From the NCBI GenBank assembly GCA_017521295.1, contig JAFXDF010000034.1:1-34396 (forward strand): a stretch of DNA of 34,396 nucleotides, in the 5' to 3' direction. Positions 33,915 to 34,396 of the stretch are shown in pieces. Below the pieces are notes generated by a model that was not told the DNA's origin, ran no database searches, and saw only the letters and a program-made list of their open reading frames with translations. The position numbers were made by a program, and so were the translations under genes. How positions within the stretch are numbered: the first letter of the stretch is position 1; every line of letters starts with the position of its first letter. Origin of the DNA: Clostridia bacterium (GTDB taxonomy: Bacteria > Bacillota > Clostridia > Oscillospirales > Butyricicoccaceae).

Positions 33915-34396
33915 ATGTTACAAGCGATCGTAAATAATGCGAGAATGGTCGAGCTTTGGGATGTCATTGACATCCTGCTTGTGGCCTTTTTGTTTTACAA
34001 AGTTATGCGCTTTTTGCGCAATACCAATGCCCAGAAACTGTTCCAGGGTCTGGCGCTTTTGGTGGCTGCCACCCTGTTGACCGATGTGCTGCGGCTGAAC
34101 ACCATGCGGTATTTGCTGGAGAGCGTCATGCAGGTGGGAATCCTGGCTCTGGTCATCATCTTTCAGCCCGAGCTGCGCAAAATGCTGGAGCAGTTCGGCA
34201 GCCAGCGCCTGAGCAGTCTTTTTGGCCTGCTGCGCGGGCAGGAGAACAAGACCACCGACGCCGCCATTCTGCAGACGGTGGAGGCCGTCAGCTCCATGTC
34301 CTGGACCAAGACCGGCGCCCTTATCGTGTTCCAGCGGAGCGACTCCCTGCAGAACATCATCAACACCGGCACCACCGTCAACGCCGACGTGAATGC
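33915..34396 (+). CDS. cdaA: Diadenylate cyclase CdaA, 3' end missing
   Basis: The frame from ATG 33915 runs open to the window edge (160 codons). The N-terminal part shows three transmembrane helices (about 15-35, 40-60, 70-88; VIDILLVAFLFYKVMRFLR, LALLVAATLLTDVL, VGILALVIIFQPELRKML), then the start of the DAC domain with TKTGALIVFQR and IINTGTTVNADV. CdaA makes cyclic di-AMP from two ATP at the membrane, governing potassium/osmotic balance and wall homeostasis. The catalytic DGA and RHR motifs lie beyond the edge. In Firmicutes the next genes are normally ybbR/cdaR and glmM, not visible here. Confidence 0.95.
   Translation, partial: MLQAIVNNARMVELWDVIDILLVAFLFYKVMRFLRNTNAQKLFQGLALLVAATLLTDVLRLNTMRYLLESVMQVGILALVIIFQPELRKMLEQFGSQRLSSLFGLLRGQENKTTDAAILQTVEAVSSMSWTKTGALIVFQRSDSLQNIINTGTTVNADVN

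Overview
This is a 34.4 kb chromosomal window from a GC-rich member of the Clostridia, most likely an endospore-forming gut lineage of the Oscillospirales/Ruminococcaceae kind. The evidence is the Gram-positive PolC polymerase, the class II aldolase paired with a pyrophosphate-type phosphofructokinase, the sporulation genes spoIVB and spo0A, a CarD regulator, and strong GGAGG ribosome binding sites. The genus is inference. The window is almost wholly coding: no stretch over 300 bases lacks a gene (longest gap 29552-29823). I see no tRNA, rRNA, CRISPR array, transposase or phage gene.

Layout. (1) 1-2855: the end of a GNAT acetyltransferase, a secreted GHL10-type glycoside hydrolase-like protein on the minus strand, and radC. 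(2) 2875-7970: uvrB, with a LexA-type palindrome between its -35 and -10 boxes, then uvrA after an 83-bp palindromic intergenic repeat. (3) 8059-19358: a long plus-strand operon pyrH-frr-uppS-cdsA-dxr-rseP-ispG-polC-GNAT, joining translation recycling, undecaprenyl and phospholipid precursors, the MEP isoprenoid pathway, intramembrane proteolysis and replication. (4) 19401-23009: minus-strand M20 peptidase and PPi-phosphofructokinase, divergent from fba, with back-to-back promoters. (5) 23101-24204: spoIVB. (6) 24206-29551: about 5.6 kb of accessory-looking genes between spoIVB and spo0A, which are usually neighbours: a GNAT-GrpB-methyltransferase set, an XRE/AbrB-like regulator with a two-gene ABC exporter, an AT-rich GNAT, and a SpoU-type RNA methyltransferase. 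(7) 29824-34396: spo0A, then carD-ispD-ispF, a DUF3343 protein overlapping a cysteine desulfurase-like gene, and the start of cdaA (c-di-AMP synthase), cut by the window edge.

Working together: dxr, ispG, ispD and ispF supply four MEP-pathway steps, and uppS uses the product for the cell-wall lipid carrier. uvrA and uvrB form the nucleotide-excision recognition complex. Spo0A and SpoIVB act at the start and the late checkpoint of sporulation. Many promoters share one form: a TTG-type -35, a 17-bp spacer, and a TGn-extended -10.

The most interesting non-coding signals are an almost perfect 23-bp hairpin followed by five T that covers the start codon of the DUF3343 gene (32396-32460), an 11-bp inverted repeat that brackets the cdaA promoter and buries its ribosome binding site (33831-33910), tandem AAAACCGGTT repeats before the XRE/AbrB regulator, and the nested palindrome at 28603-28724. 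I found no convincing wholly new multi-gene system. The DUF3343/desulfurase leader and the spoIVB-spo0A insert are the best candidates for follow-up.
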